From assembly GCF_036346295.1 (NCBI RefSeq), contig NZ_CP107819.1, forward strand, positions 1,922,001-1,986,000: a stretch of 64,000 nucleotides of DNA. The letters are read 5' to 3'. Made by a program: the position numbers and the translations under genes. Shown here one piece after another: positions 40,711 through 48,997 of the stretch (position 1 is the first letter of the stretch; each line of letters opens with the position of its first letter). The notes beneath the pieces were generated by a model. That model was given only the letters and a program-made list of their open reading frames with translations. It ran no database searches and was not told the origin of the DNA. This DNA is from Streptomyces sp. NBC_00536 (GTDB taxonomy: Bacteria; Actinomycetota; Actinomycetes; Streptomycetales; Streptomycetaceae).

Positions 40711-42309
40711 TCAGGCCAGCGCGACCAGGTCCCGGTAGTCCGGGCCCCACAGGTCCTCGACGCCGTCCGGGAGCAGGATGATCCGCTCCGGTTCCAGCGC
40801 CTCGACGGCGCCCTCGTCGTGCGTCACGAGGATGACGGCGCCCTTGTACGTGCGCAGCGCGCCGAGGATCTCCTCGCGGCTGGCCGGGTCGAGGTTGTTG
40901 GTGGGCTCGTCGAGGAGCAGCACGTTCGCCGAGGACACGACCAGGGTGGCCAGGGCGAGGCGGGTCTTCTCGCCGCCGGAGAGGACCCCGGCGGGCTTGT
41001 CGACGTCGTCGCCGGAGAAGAGGAAGGAGCCGAGCGTCTTGCGGACGGCGACCAGGTCCAGGTCGGGCGCGGAGGAGCGCATGTTCTCCAGGACGGTGCG
41101 CTCCGGGTCCAGGGTCTCGTGCTCCTGGGCGTAGTAGCCGAGCTTGAGGCCGTGGCCGGGGACGACCGTGCCGGTGTCGGGCTTCTCGGTGCCCGACAGC
41201 AGGCGCAGCAGGGTGGTCTTGCCGGCGCCGTTGAGGCCGAGGATGACCACGCGCGAGCCCTTGTCGATGGCGAGGTCGACGTCGGTGAAGATCTCCAGCG
41301 AGCCGTACGACTTGGACAGGCCCTCGGCGGTCAGCGGGGTCTTGCCGCAGGGCGCCGGGTCGGGGAAGCGCAGCTTGGCGACCTTGTCGGAGACGCGGAC
41401 GGCCTCCAGGCCGGCGAGCAGCCGGTCGGCGCGCTTGGCCATGTTCTGCGCGGCGACGGTCTTGGTCGCCTTGGCGCGCATCTTGTCGGCCTGGGAGTTG
41501 AGGGCCGCGGCCTTCTTCTCGGCGTTCTGGCGCTCGCGCTTGCGGCGCTTCTCGTCGGCCTCGCGCTGCTGCTGGTAGAGCTTCCAGCCCATGTTGTAGA
41601 CGTCGATCTGGGCGCGGTTGGCGTCCAGGTAGAAGACCTTGTTGACGACGGTCTCGACCAGGTCGACGTCGTGGGAGATCACGACGAAGCCGCCGCGGTA
41701 GTTCTTGAGGTAGTCGCGCAGCCAGACGATGGAGTCGGCGTCGAGGTGGTTGGTCGGCTCGTCGAGGAGCAGGGTGTCGGCGTCCGAGAAGAGGATCCGG
41801 GCCAGCTCGACGCGGCGGCGCTGACCACCGGAGAGGGTGTGCAGGGGCTGGCCGAGCACCCGGTCGGGCAGGCCGAGGGCGGCGGAGATGGTCGCGGCCT
41901 CGGACTCGGCGGCGTACCCGCCCTTGGTGAGGAACTCCGTCTCCTGGCGCTCGTACTGCCGCATCGCCTTCTCGCGGGTGGCGCCGGCGCCGGAGGAGAT
42001 GCGCTCCTCGTTCATGCGCATCTTCTTGAGCAGGACGTCGAGGCCGCGCGCGGAGAGGATCCGGTCGCTGGCGAGGACGTCGAGGTCGCCGGTGCGCGGG
42101 TCCTGCGGGAGGTAGCCGACCTCGCCGGAGCGGGTGATGGAGCCCGCGGCGGGCGTGCCCTCCCCGGCCAGGCACTTGGTCAGGGTGGTCTTGCCCGCTC
42201 CGTTGCGGCCGACCAGGCCGATGCGGTCGCCCTTGGCGATGCGGAAGGAGGCGGACTCGATGAGGACGCGGGCGCCGGCGCGCAGCTCGACGCCGGTGGC
42301 GGTGATCAC
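40711..42309 (-). CDS. ABC-F family ATPase (ribosome-associated type)
   Basis: A 532-residue soluble protein with two ABC domains and no membrane part. Walker A sites are GRNGAGKT (34-41) and GLNGAGKT (358-365), with signatures LSGGQRRRVELAR (159-171) and LSGGEKTRLALAT; Walker B LLLDEPTNHLD and LLLDEPTNNLD. The inter-domain linker (about 245-310) is Lys/Arg-rich (EADEKRRKRERQNAEKKAAA). This matches ABC-F proteins that bind the ribosomal E site; some members protect against antibiotics. Housekeeping-like and conserved, so a translation factor is more likely than a resistance gene. GTG start at 42307-42309, GGAG at 8 nt. Confidence 0.9.
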   Translation of the reverse strand: MITATGVELRAGARVLIESASFRIAKGDRIGLVGRNGAGKTTLTKCLAGEGTPAAGSITRSGEVGYLPQDPRTGDLDVLASDRILSARGLDVLLKKMRMNEERISSGAGATREKAMRQYERQETEFLTKGGYAAESEAATISAALGLPDRVLGQPLHTLSGGQRRRVELARILFSDADTLLLDEPTNHLDADSIVWLRDYLKNYRGGFVVISHDVDLVETVVNKVFYLDANRAQIDVYNMGWKLYQQQREADEKRRKRERQNAEKKAAALNSQADKMRAKATKTVAAQNMAKRADRLLAGLEAVRVSDKVAKLRFPDPAPCGKTPLTAEGLSKSYGSLEIFTDVDLAIDKGSRVVILGLNGAGKTTLLRLLSGTEKPDTGTVVPGHGLKLGYYAQEHETLDPERTVLENMRSSAPDLDLVAVRKTLGSFLFSGDDVDKPAGVLSGGEKTRLALATLVVSSANVLLLDEPTNNLDPASREEILGALRTYKGAVILVTHDEGAVEALEPERIILLPDGVEDLWGPDYRDLVALA

Positions 42310-42433
42310 GGAAATACTCCAGGGCGGTGGGGACGGCGGAAGGGGGGCAGGGACGCGATGCTTCGACGCCGCTAATCCGCGAGGAGATTTGCCATAGAAG
42401 ACATTCTACCGGGGGCGCGCAACCACTTTGCGG

Positions 42434-42457
42434 GGCGCCCGCCCTCGGGCGGGCGCC
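42434..42457. other. GC hairpin between ABC-F and metallopeptidase promoters
   Basis: GGCGCCCGCCC (42434-42444) and GGGCGGGCGCC (42447-42457) form a perfect 11-bp stem with a 2-nt gap. No T tract and no upstream gene to terminate. Could be a regulator site or leader structure of the metallopeptidase gene. Confidence 0.5.
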
Positions 42458-42586
42458 GGCCGGGGTCCCCCGTTCGGCCCCCGTACGGCGCCGGTGTGGG
42501 ACCGGGCGTACCAGGATGAAGGGGTTGATACTCGCCGCAGGGCGGAGGCGTGATCTCCCCCACTTCACGAGGAGAGGGCGTGCGGG

Positions 42587-43477
42587 ATGCAGTTCGACGA
42601 CGACGCCAATCTGGACACTTCCGAGGTCAAGGACGTCCGGGGCAGTCGCATCCCGGGGGGCCGGGCCACCGTCGGCGGCGGCATCGTGGGCTTCATCGCG
42701 CTGGTCCTGGGGCTGCTCTTCGGCGTGGGCCCCGAGCAGCTGGGGCTGTCCGACGGCAGTCCGACGCCCGCCGCGACCTCCTCGTCGGCCGCGCAGGTGC
42801 AGCAGACCTGCAAGACGGGGCGGGACGCGAACGCGCGGGAGGACTGCCGGCTGGTCGCGGTGGTCAACAGCACGCAGGACTTCTGGAAGCAGGAGTTCAC
42901 CCGCCGCGGCGGGCAGTACACCCCGGCGCAGACGGTCTTCTTCACCGGCAAGGTGGGCACCGCCTGCGGGACGGCCACCTCGGCGGTGGGCCCGTTCTAC
43001 TGCCCCGGTGACCGGCAGGTCTATCTGGACCTGGGGTTCTTCAACGAACTGCGGACGAAGTTCGGGGCGAGCGGGGGTCCGTTCGCCCAGGCCTATGTGG
43101 TCGCCCACGAGTACGGGCACCACATCCAGAACCTGACCGGCACCCTGCAGAAGGCCCAGGACGGACGGCAGGGCGCGAACAGCAACGCGGTCAAGGTGGA
43201 GCTGCAGGCCGACTGCTACGCCGGGGTGTGGGCGCACAACGCCACCCGGACCCCGGACAAGGCCACCGGGCGGCCGCTGATCACCAGCCTGACCGAGCAG
43301 GACATCAAGGACGGGCTCGACGCGGCGGCGGCGGTCGGCGACGACCGGATCCAGGAGAAGTTCCAGAGCCGGGTGACCCCGGAGTCCTGGACGCACGGCA
43401 GCGCCGAGCAGCGCCAGCAGTGGTTCTACCAGGGCTACCGGACGGGCGACATGGCCCAGTGCAACACCTTCCGCTGA
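42587..43477 (+). CDS. Neutral zinc metallopeptidase, YpfJ type
   Basis: A 296-residue protein anchored by one N-terminal helix (about 31-48, [18 protein letters not shown]) with the bulk outside. The zinc motif is HEYGH (174-178) in [17 protein letters not shown], and a downstream Glu is in [15 protein letters not shown], the YpfJ/putative metallopeptidase signature (PF04228-type). Cys pairs (about 75, 87, 127, 139) suggest disulfides. ATG 42587 follows GAGGAGAGGG. Substrate unknown; predicted activity on extracytoplasmic proteins. Confidence 0.88.
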   Translation: MQFDDDANLDTSEVKDVRGSRIPGGRATVGGGIVGFIALVLGLLFGVGPEQLGLSDGSPTPAATSSSAAQVQQTCKTGRDANAREDCRLVAVVNSTQDFWKQEFTRRGGQYTPAQTVFFTGKVGTACGTATSAVGPFYCPGDRQVYLDLGFFNELRTKFGASGGPFAQAYVVAHEYGHHIQNLTGTLQKAQDGRQGANSNAVKVELQADCYAGVWAHNATRTPDKATGRPLITSLTEQDIKDGLDAAAAVGDDRIQEKFQSRVTPESWTHGSAEQRQQWFYQGYRTGDMAQCNTFR

Positions 43478-43579
43478 CTGCCGAACCCCTTGAATGTCAG
43501 ACCCCCTGACTGTCACACCCGCCTGCGAGACTTGTGGTCCGGGTCACACGGGTCATCTTCACGAGAGGGAGTGATCGCC

Positions 43580-43975
43580 ATGGCAGGCGTTCCGACCATC
43601 TTTCCGACGCTGCTCTACCGCGATGCCCAGGCCGCCATCAAGCAGCTGACGGAGGCCTTCGGCTTCACCCAGGCCGCGGTGTACGAGGGTGAGGACGGCG
43701 CGGTCATGCACGCCGAGCTGGCGTACGGCAACGGCATGGTGATGCTGGGCAGCAAGGGCCGGGGCGGGGTCTTCGACTCGGCCATGGCCGAGGCCGGTCC
43801 GAGCGGGGTGTACATCGTGGTCGAGGACGTGGACGCGCACCACCGCCGGGCCGTGGAGCACGGGGTGGAGGTCCTGATGCCGCCGACCGACCAGGACTAC
43901 GGGTCGCGGGACTACATGGCGCGCGACGGCGAGGGCAACATCTGGAGCTTCGGGACGTACGCGCCGCAGGTTTAG
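43580..43975 (+). CDS. VOC (glyoxalase/bleomycin-resistance-like) family protein
   Basis: A 131-residue beta-alpha-beta-beta-beta fold protein. FPTLLYRDAQAAIKQLTEAF, MHAELAYGNGMVMLGSKGRG, VYIVVEDVDAHHRRAVEHGV and DYMARDGEGNIWSFGTYAPQ are typical of the VOC superfamily subgroup that resembles PhnB-like or bleomycin-binding proteins. ATG 43580 with GAGAGGGAG upstream; GTG 43571 is in frame. Metal ligands are not complete by eye, so it could be a binding protein. Its TAG stop overlaps the first base of the MITE-like element. Confidence 0.82.
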   Translation: MAGVPTIFPTLLYRDAQAAIKQLTEAFGFTQAAVYEGEDGAVMHAELAYGNGMVMLGSKGRGGVFDSAMAEAGPSGVYIVVEDVDAHHRRAVEHGVEVLMPPTDQDYGSRDYMARDGEGNIWSFGTYAPQV

Positions 43976-44134
43976 GGGGTGTCTTGTGGATCACGCCGGG
44001 CTCGCGGCGCCTGGCACCGCACCTCGCCGCGTTGTCGTCGGTCGCCAATGCTCCGCATTGACTCCCTCCTCCGCCTTGCGATGCACGGCACCAGACGCCG
44101 CTCCCTGATCCGGCCTGATCCACAAGACACCCCC
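43975..44134. mobile_element. 160-bp MITE-like element with 19-bp terminal inverted repeats
   Basis: The left end, starting GGGGGTGTCTTGTGGATCA at 43975, is the exact reverse complement of the right end TGATCCACAAGACACCCCC at 44116-44134. Secondary internal arms (GCGGCGCCTGGCACC against GGCACCAGACGCCGC) show that much of the element can fold back. There is no open frame with transposase features. No target-site duplication is obvious. I recall similar sequences scattered in Streptomyces genomes near IS elements, so it is probably a non-autonomous element mobilised in trans. Confidence 0.75.
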
Positions 44135-44170
44135 TGACCCTGCGGCGCGTCCGCCCGTGCGTGTGCCGGC

Positions 44171-45631
44171 TCAGACCCCGCCGGTGTGCACCTGGAAGGC
44201 GGCCCGGCGCATCGCCTTGGCCAGGGCCGGGTCGGGGTGCGCGGCGGCCAGGGCCACGAGCACCTGCACGGTGCGCGGGTGGCCGACCGCGCGGACCTCG
44301 TCCAGCAGCCGGGGCACGGTGGTGCGCACGGCCGAGTCGAGGTGGCGGGCCAGCAGCTCCGCCTCGCCGTGGTCGGCGATGGCGGCCGCGGTGTCGACCC
44401 ACAGCCAGGTCGACTCCTCGCGGGTGAGCACGTCCTGGGCCTCGTCGGGGTCCACCCCGTCGTGCTCGGCGAGCCAGAGCAGGGCGTAGGGCCGCAGCGC
44501 GGCCTCGCGGGCCGCGGCGCGGACCTCGGGCTCGGCCGGGGCTCCGACGACGCGCAGCGCTTCGAAGGCCAGGCCGCGCAGCAGGGCGTCCTCCCCGCGG
44601 GCGGCGTGCAGCAGCTCGCTGACGGCGTGGCCGACGGGCCGGGCGGCGAGCCAGGCCTGGTATTCGGCGCGGGCCGGGCCGGGGGTGAGCCGGGCGCAGC
44701 CGTGCAGCATGGCCGCGGCGGACTGCTCGATGTTCCCCGCGGGGCTCTGGGCGGCCACGCAGATCTGCTCCAGCTTGACCCAGACCGCCCAGCTGCCGAG
44801 CGGGGTGAGCGCGGCCATGGCGGGGCCGAGGGTGACGGCGTCCACGGCGGCCAGGCCGCCGAGGGCCCAGCGCAGCAGGCGGGCCAGCGGGACGGGCCGC
44901 TCGGCGGCGGCCGGGGCGACGCCAGCGTCGGACACGGTCGCGCCGGGGTCGGACGCGGGGGCGTCGTAGGGGACTTCGCAGCGTTCGTCGCGCAGTTCGA
45001 CGACGCGCTGGCCGAGCAGGTCCAGCAGTGCGGGGACGGTGACCGGACCGGCGGAGAGCTGGAGCAGGGACAGCACCTGGGGCATCGACTCGACCACTTC
45101 GGCGACGGCCGAGGGGGCGATGTCGGCGGGGGCCGGGTGGACGAGCGACCAGGCGTCGAAGAGGGCGACCCAGCCGCGCAGGACGGCGGTGTCGTCGCGG
45201 TCCCAGGCGCGCAGCCGCCAGCCGGGGCGGGCGTGGCCGCCGTGCACCTCGACGAGGCCGGCGAGCCGGGCGCGGTCCCAGCCGACCTGGATCTGGCCGT
45301 GCGTCAGACCCAGCTGCCGGGCGGCCCGTTCGACGTCGGCGGCGGCCAGCGCGCCCGCCGGGGCGGGCCGGGACCCGTCCGCGACGCCGAGGTGGTGCTC
45401 GGCCCAGCGGGCCAGGCGTACGGCGTCGGCCAGCGAGGCGCGGGCCCGGTTCGCGAGGTCGGGCGCGGCGGGGGTGCCCGCCGGGGGCCGGGGGGCCGGC
45501 CGGGTGCTCCGGTCCGTCACTGCCTTGCGGGCCGTGGCGACGGAGCGCGGAGAGACGAGTCGGAGTCTGGAGTCGCGAGCCAACTGCTCATCAGGCTTTC
45601 GGGACGTCACGGAAGCAGTCTCGCTCGTCAC
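44171..45631 (-). CDS. Conserved protein of unknown function, helical repeat-like
   Basis: A 486-residue protein. Start GTG 45629-45631 is one of several choices (GTG 45610 and 45706 in frame) and none has a strong ribosome site. The visible content is Ala/Leu/Arg-rich helices with several regularly spaced helical pairs (for example LARLLRWALGGLAAVDAV; EALRVVGAPAEPEVRAAARE), ending DPALAKAMRRAAFQVHTGGV. The segment VERAARQLGLTHGQIQVGWD near residue 85 resembles a DNA-binding or winged motif but is not convincing. No known family assigned; HEAT/ARM-like repeats are possible. Confidence 0.65.
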   Translation of the reverse strand: MTSETASVTSRKPDEQLARDSRLRLVSPRSVATARKAVTDRSTRPAPRPPAGTPAAPDLANRARASLADAVRLARWAEHHLGVADGSRPAPAGALAAADVERAARQLGLTHGQIQVGWDRARLAGLVEVHGGHARPGWRLRAWDRDDTAVLRGWVALFDAWSLVHPAPADIAPSAVAEVVESMPQVLSLLQLSAGPVTVPALLDLLGQRVVELRDERCEVPYDAPASDPGATVSDAGVAPAAAERPVPLARLLRWALGGLAAVDAVTLGPAMAALTPLGSWAVWVKLEQICVAAQSPAGNIEQSAAAMLHGCARLTPGPARAEYQAWLAARPVGHAVSELLHAARGEDALLRGLAFEALRVVGAPAEPEVRAAAREAALRPYALLWLAEHDGVDPDEAQDVLTREESTWLWVDTAAAIADHGEAELLARHLDSAVRTTVPRLLDEVRAVGHPRTVQVLVALAAAHPDPALAKAMRRAAFQVHTGGV

Positions 45632-45716
45632 CGCCCGAAAGCCCAAACGGAACCGGCCGTTGCCGCCGAAGGCCGGTGGGTGATAACGGGACGAACCGGC
45701 CTTCACGTCACGGTGG

Positions 45717-46868
45717 CTACATAAGAGGGGTCAGGAACCTGCGCAGGGCTTCCTCGTAGCCGGCCGGATCCGCGTTCCACATCGCCCCGTGCGGGGCGTC
45801 GCGGACGGTCCGCAGGGTGACGAGGTCGGGCCGGGCCTCGGCGAGGCGGCGCGAGGGTTCCCAGGGGGCGAGGGTGTCGTCGGGCCCGTGGAAGATCAGT
45901 ACGGGCACGCGCACCGCCGCCGGATCGACGCCCGGGGGCTGCCGGTCGGCCCGGAGCCCGGTGCGCCCCTCGGCGGCCCGGACGGCGAGCGGAAGCAGCG
46001 CGGCGGGGGTGCCCCGGGCGGCGGCGAGCCGCCCGAGGGTGGTGCGCCAGTCCAGCACCGGGGAGTCGAGGACGAGGCCGCAGATGCGGTCGGCGAGCGC
46101 GGAGCGTTCGGCGGCGTGCAGGGCCATGGTGGCGCCGGTGGACCACCCGTGGAGGACGACCCGGCGGGCACCGAAGCGGAGCGCGTAGCGGATGGCCGCG
46201 TCCAGGTCGCGCCACTCGGAGGCGCCGAGGTGACCGAGGCCGTCGGGCGGGGCGGGGGCGCCGAGGTCGCCGCGGTAGGCGAGGTCGAGGACCGGGAGGC
46301 GGTGGTGGTTCAGGAAGGGCATGACCACCATCGGGTGTTCCCGGGTGGCGCCGAGCCCGTGCACGGTGATCACCCAGGTGTCGCGGGCGGCCGGCACGAA
46401 CCAGGCCGGCAGCGCGCCCAGCTCGCCCGGGACGTCCACGTCGGCGTGGTCGAGCCCGAGGGCGGTGCGCGGGTTGCCCAGGTGGATCTGCGGGGTCAGC
46501 CGGACCCGGGTGCCGTGCTCCAGGGCGCCGTGGGTGACCCCGACGAGGCGCCGGACGACGGTGTCGGGGTCGTGCGGGGCGTCGGGCAGGACCGCGCCGA
46601 CGACCGCGTGCACCCCGGGCGCGGCCAGCGCGTAGGTGCCGGGCCACAGGGAGGCCAGCGACCGGGTGAGGGTGATCCGGTCCTCGGCGGTGGAGTGGAC
46701 GCTGAGCCGGGGGCCGCCGGGCAGCGGGCGGCCGGGCTCGCCCCGCAGGGCGCCGTCGGCGGCGTACCGGGCGGCGGCGACCGCGGCCACTCCGGCGGCC
46801 GCGGCCAGGCCTGCGGCGGCGGTGAGGGTGGCGGTGACGGTCCTGGCCGTCGTCGTTGCGGAGCGCAC
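45717..46868 (-). CDS. Alpha/beta hydrolase with N-terminal membrane anchor
   Basis: A 383-residue hydrolase. The GTG at 46866-46868 gives an N-terminus with an Ala-rich hydrophobic segment (TAAAGLAAAAGVAAVAAARY), a likely membrane anchor. The hydrolase core contains WVITVHGLGATREH, LDLAYRGDLG, the nucleophile elbow HGWSTGATMALHAAE (Gly-Trp-Ser-Thr-Gly), the acid in FHGPDDTLAPW and the His in APHGAMWN. The build suits an esterase/lipase on the outer face or anchored in the cytosol. The start is weakly supported (GGAG only 3 nt away). The 46869-47187 gap of 319 bp holds the PHO box and no gene. Confidence 0.83.
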   Translation of the reverse strand: MRSATTTARTVTATLTAAAGLAAAAGVAAVAAARYAADGALRGEPGRPLPGGPRLSVHSTAEDRITLTRSLASLWPGTYALAAPGVHAVVGAVLPDAPHDPDTVVRRLVGVTHGALEHGTRVRLTPQIHLGNPRTALGLDHADVDVPGELGALPAWFVPAARDTWVITVHGLGATREHPMVVMPFLNHHRLPVLDLAYRGDLGAPAPPDGLGHLGASEWRDLDAAIRYALRFGARRVVLHGWSTGATMALHAAERSALADRICGLVLDSPVLDWRTTLGRLAAARGTPAALLPLAVRAAEGRTGLRADRQPPGVDPAAVRVPVLIFHGPDDTLAPWEPSRRLAEARPDLVTLRTVRDAPHGAMWNADPAGYEEALRRFLTPLM

Positions 46869-47118
46869 CGCTCCAGTGTCGGACGGCCGGGTCGCCCCGG
46901 CCAGCGGAGCGGATCGCTCCGGCGGCGGCAAAAGACGGCAGGAGAGGGTGATCTGGGTCTCCTCCGGGGGTCCCGGCGGGCGGTTCGGTGGGCCGAAAGA
47001 CCCCCGTTCGGCCGGTTGTCGACCAGCCCCTGACGTGCGCGAATCGATATATCCATGAATCAATGGGGACGAGGGTCCCAAACCAGCCCTGACCTGGTAC
47101 ACCGCTCCGCCCGTTTCA

Positions 47119-47140
47119 GTTCATCTTCCGTTCACCCAGG
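47119..47140 (+). promoter_or_regulatory. PHO box (PhoP binding site)
   Basis: GTTCATCTTCC (47119-47129) and GTTCACCCAGG (47130-47140) are two consecutive 11-nt direct repeats matching the Streptomyces PHO consensus GTTCACC; a weaker third unit GTTGCCTACGG overlaps the end. It lies 48 bp before the phosphate transporter ATG. PhoP control is predicted. Confidence 0.85.
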
Positions 47141-47187
47141 TTGCCTACGGTCGGCGTGCCACTGACGTCAAACAGAAGCCTGGGTAA

Positions 47188-48459
47188 ATGGAGCACGTAA
47201 CGCTTCTCCTCGGGATCGTGATCATCACCGCTCTCGTGTTCGACTTCACGAACGGTTTCCACGACACGGCCAACGCGATGGCCACCACCATCTCGACCGG
47301 CGCACTCAAGCCCAAGACGGCGGTGGCCATGTCCGCCGTGCTGAACCTCGTCGGCGCGTTCATGTCCGTGGAGGTCGCCAAGACGATCTCCAAGGGCCTG
47401 GTCAACGAGGAAGGCATCCAGCCGGAGGTCATCTTCGCCGCGCTCGTCGGCGCGATCCTCTGGAACCTCGTCACCTGGCTGGTCGGCCTGCCGTCCAGCT
47501 CCTCGCACGCCCTGATGGGCGGCCTGGTCGGCGCGGCCGTCGCCTCTGCCGGCCTCGGCGCCGTCAACGGCGGCACGCTCGTCACCAAGGTGCTGCTCCC
47601 CGCGGTCGCCGCGCCGATCGTGGCCGGTGTGGCCGCGATGCTCGCCTCCAGGCTCACGTACAAGCTGGGCGCGAACGTCGACGCGAAGACCTCGGCCAAG
47701 GGCTACAAGGCCGGTCAGATCGCCTCGGCCGGACTCGTCTCCCTCGCGCACGGCACCAACGACGCGCAGAAGACCATGGGCATCATCACCCTGGCGCTGG
47801 TCGCCGGCGGCGCCCTCGCGCCCGGCTCCAACCCGCCGGTCTGGGTCATCGTCTCCGCCGGCATGGCGATCGCGATGGGCACCTACCTCGGCGGCTGGCG
47901 CATCATCCGCACCATGGGCAGCGGCCTGACCGACCTCCAGCCGCAGCAGGGCTTCGCCGCCCAGACCTCGGCCGCGAGCGTCATCCTGGCCTCCTCCAGC
48001 CTCGGCTTCTCCCTCTCCACCACCCACGCCTGCTCCGGCGCGGTGATGGGCGCGGGTCTGGGCCGCAAGGGCGGCGTGGTCCGCTGGTCCACCGCCTCCC
48101 GGATGTTCATCGCCTGGGGCCTGACCCTGCCGGCCGCCGCACTGGTGTCCGCGGGCGCCGAGCTGGTCATGCGCACCGGTGACGTCGGCGTGGCCGCCGT
48201 CGCGCTCTTCCTCGTCGGCTCGATCGTCGCCATCTGGCTGATCTCGCGCCGCCAGGTCGTCGACCACACCAACGTGAACGAGGTGGCGGACACCGCCGCC
48301 GAGGCGCCGGGCGTGGTCACCACCGCGATCGCCGCCGTCGCCGTCCCGCCGGTCGCGGGCAGCACCGCCGCGGTCACGGACGAGGCCTTCAAGGCGACCA
48401 TCCCGACCCCGACCCCGGCCGCTCCCCCGGCACCGGCGGCTCCCGCCGCCGCGGTCTGA
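47188..48459 (+). CDS. pitH: Low-affinity inorganic phosphate transporter, PiT family
   Basis: A 423-residue PiT-family permease with about 10-12 membrane segments. Both family signatures are present: DFTNGFHDTANAMATTISTG near the N-terminus and VSLAHGTNDAQKTMGIIT in the middle, with LPSSSSHALMGGLVG and FSLSTTHACSGAVMGAG. A Pro/Ala-rich cytosolic tail (TPTPAAPPAPAAPAAAV) ends the protein. It imports phosphate, possibly as metal complexes. PhoP should control it through the PHO box. The next small membrane protein is 20 nt downstream in the same transcript. Confidence 0.93.
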   Translation: MEHVTLLLGIVIITALVFDFTNGFHDTANAMATTISTGALKPKTAVAMSAVLNLVGAFMSVEVAKTISKGLVNEEGIQPEVIFAALVGAILWNLVTWLVGLPSSSSHALMGGLVGAAVASAGLGAVNGGTLVTKVLLPAVAAPIVAGVAAMLASRLTYKLGANVDAKTSAKGYKAGQIASAGLVSLAHGTNDAQKTMGIITLALVAGGALAPGSNPPVWVIVSAGMAIAMGTYLGGWRIIRTMGSGLTDLQPQQGFAAQTSAASVILASSSLGFSLSTTHACSGAVMGAGLGRKGGVVRWSTASRMFIAWGLTLPAAALVSAGAELVMRTGDVGVAAVALFLVGSIVAIWLISRRQVVDHTNVNEVADTAAEAPGVVTTAIAAVAVPPVAGSTAAVTDEAFKATIPTPTPAAPPAPAAPAAAV

Positions 48460-48479
48460 CCCACAGAGGAATCGGCAGT

Positions 48480-48701
48480 ATGAAGATCGACTGGGCAGCA
48501 CTCGGCTCCGTGTTCGGCGTCAGCCTCTCCGCGACCGTCGCCCTCGTGACCCTGTTCACCCTGGGCATCGTGGGCCTGTCGAAGCACGAGACCGCGACGG
48601 GCCAGGGCGGCGCCGCCCACCTGGCGCGCACCGGCGCCTACGCCTGCTTCGCACTGTGCGCGGTGGCCGTCGGCTACGCGATCTACCTGATCGTCAGCTG
48701 A
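48480..48701 (+). CDS. Small membrane protein downstream of the phosphate transporter
   Basis: A 73-residue protein with two hydrophobic helices: GSVFGVSLSATVALVTLFTL (about 9-28) and AYACFALCAVAVGYAIYLIV (about 53-72), separated by a polar segment (SKHETATGQGGAAH). The ATG is 20 nt after the transporter stop and follows AGAGGAA. Co-transcription suggests an accessory role for the transporter, but there is no direct evidence; no family is recognised. Confidence 0.75.
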   Translation: MKIDWAALGSVFGVSLSATVALVTLFTLGIVGLSKHETATGQGGAAHLARTGAYACFALCAVAVGYAIYLIVS

Positions 48702-48755
48702 CGGCACGGGGGCGCGCCCGCGCGCCCCACCGGCACCTCAGCGGCACCGCACGTC

Positions 48756-48794
48756 CGAAAGCTCCCTCCGGCCCAATGCCGGGGGGAGCTTTCG
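48756..48794 (+). terminator. Terminator after the phosphate transporter operon
   Basis: CGAAAGCTCCCTCCGGC (48756-48772) and GCCGGGGGGAGCTTTCG (48778-48794) form a 17-bp stem with one wobble and a 5-nt loop. It lies between the transporter operon and the riboswitch. Confidence 0.85.
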
Positions 48795-48825
48795 CAGGTC
48801 AACGGCAAGTTGACGGGCGTTCGCG

Positions 48826-48950
48826 GTGCGTGGTGGACTGCCGGAGCCAATACGGCGGCATGAAGAGGAAGTCCGGTGCGAATCCGGCGCGGTCCCGCCA
48901 CTGTCACCGGGAGCCACAGGCTCCCGGAAGCCAGGAACTCTCGCCACCGG
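48826..48950 (+). promoter_or_regulatory. Cobalamin (AdoCbl) riboswitch
   Basis: Diagnostic elements in order: TGGTGG pairing with CCACC at 48944-48948 as the closing helix, AAGAGGAAGTCCGGTGCGAA, ATCCGGCGCGG, CCCGCCACTGT (B12-box core GCCACTG at 48897-48903), an internal GGGAGCC/GGCTCCC hairpin, and AGCCAGGAA (48929-48937). It precedes cobD by 48 nt and should shut down the cob operon when B12 is abundant, probably by blocking translation of cobD or by early termination. Confidence 0.93.
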
Positions 48951-48997
48951 ACACGTCGAACCAGGGCGCGGACCCTGAGTGAGGACCCACCTGCCCC

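Noticed and set aside
42434..42457. Terminator for the ABC-F gene
   Set aside because: The hairpin lies upstream of the ABC-F start on its strand and lacks a T tract; the true terminator is at 40533-40581.
40103..43516. Very long minus-strand open frame across the ABC-F gene and the metallopeptidase gene
   Set aside because: Its sequence is low-complexity Arg/Pro/Gly; only its last 73 residues (the small HTH protein) have a ribosome site and a motif.
43975..44134. Remnant of an IS with transposase
   Set aside because: No transposase-like open frame or DDE motif is visible in 160 bp; a MITE is the simpler reading.
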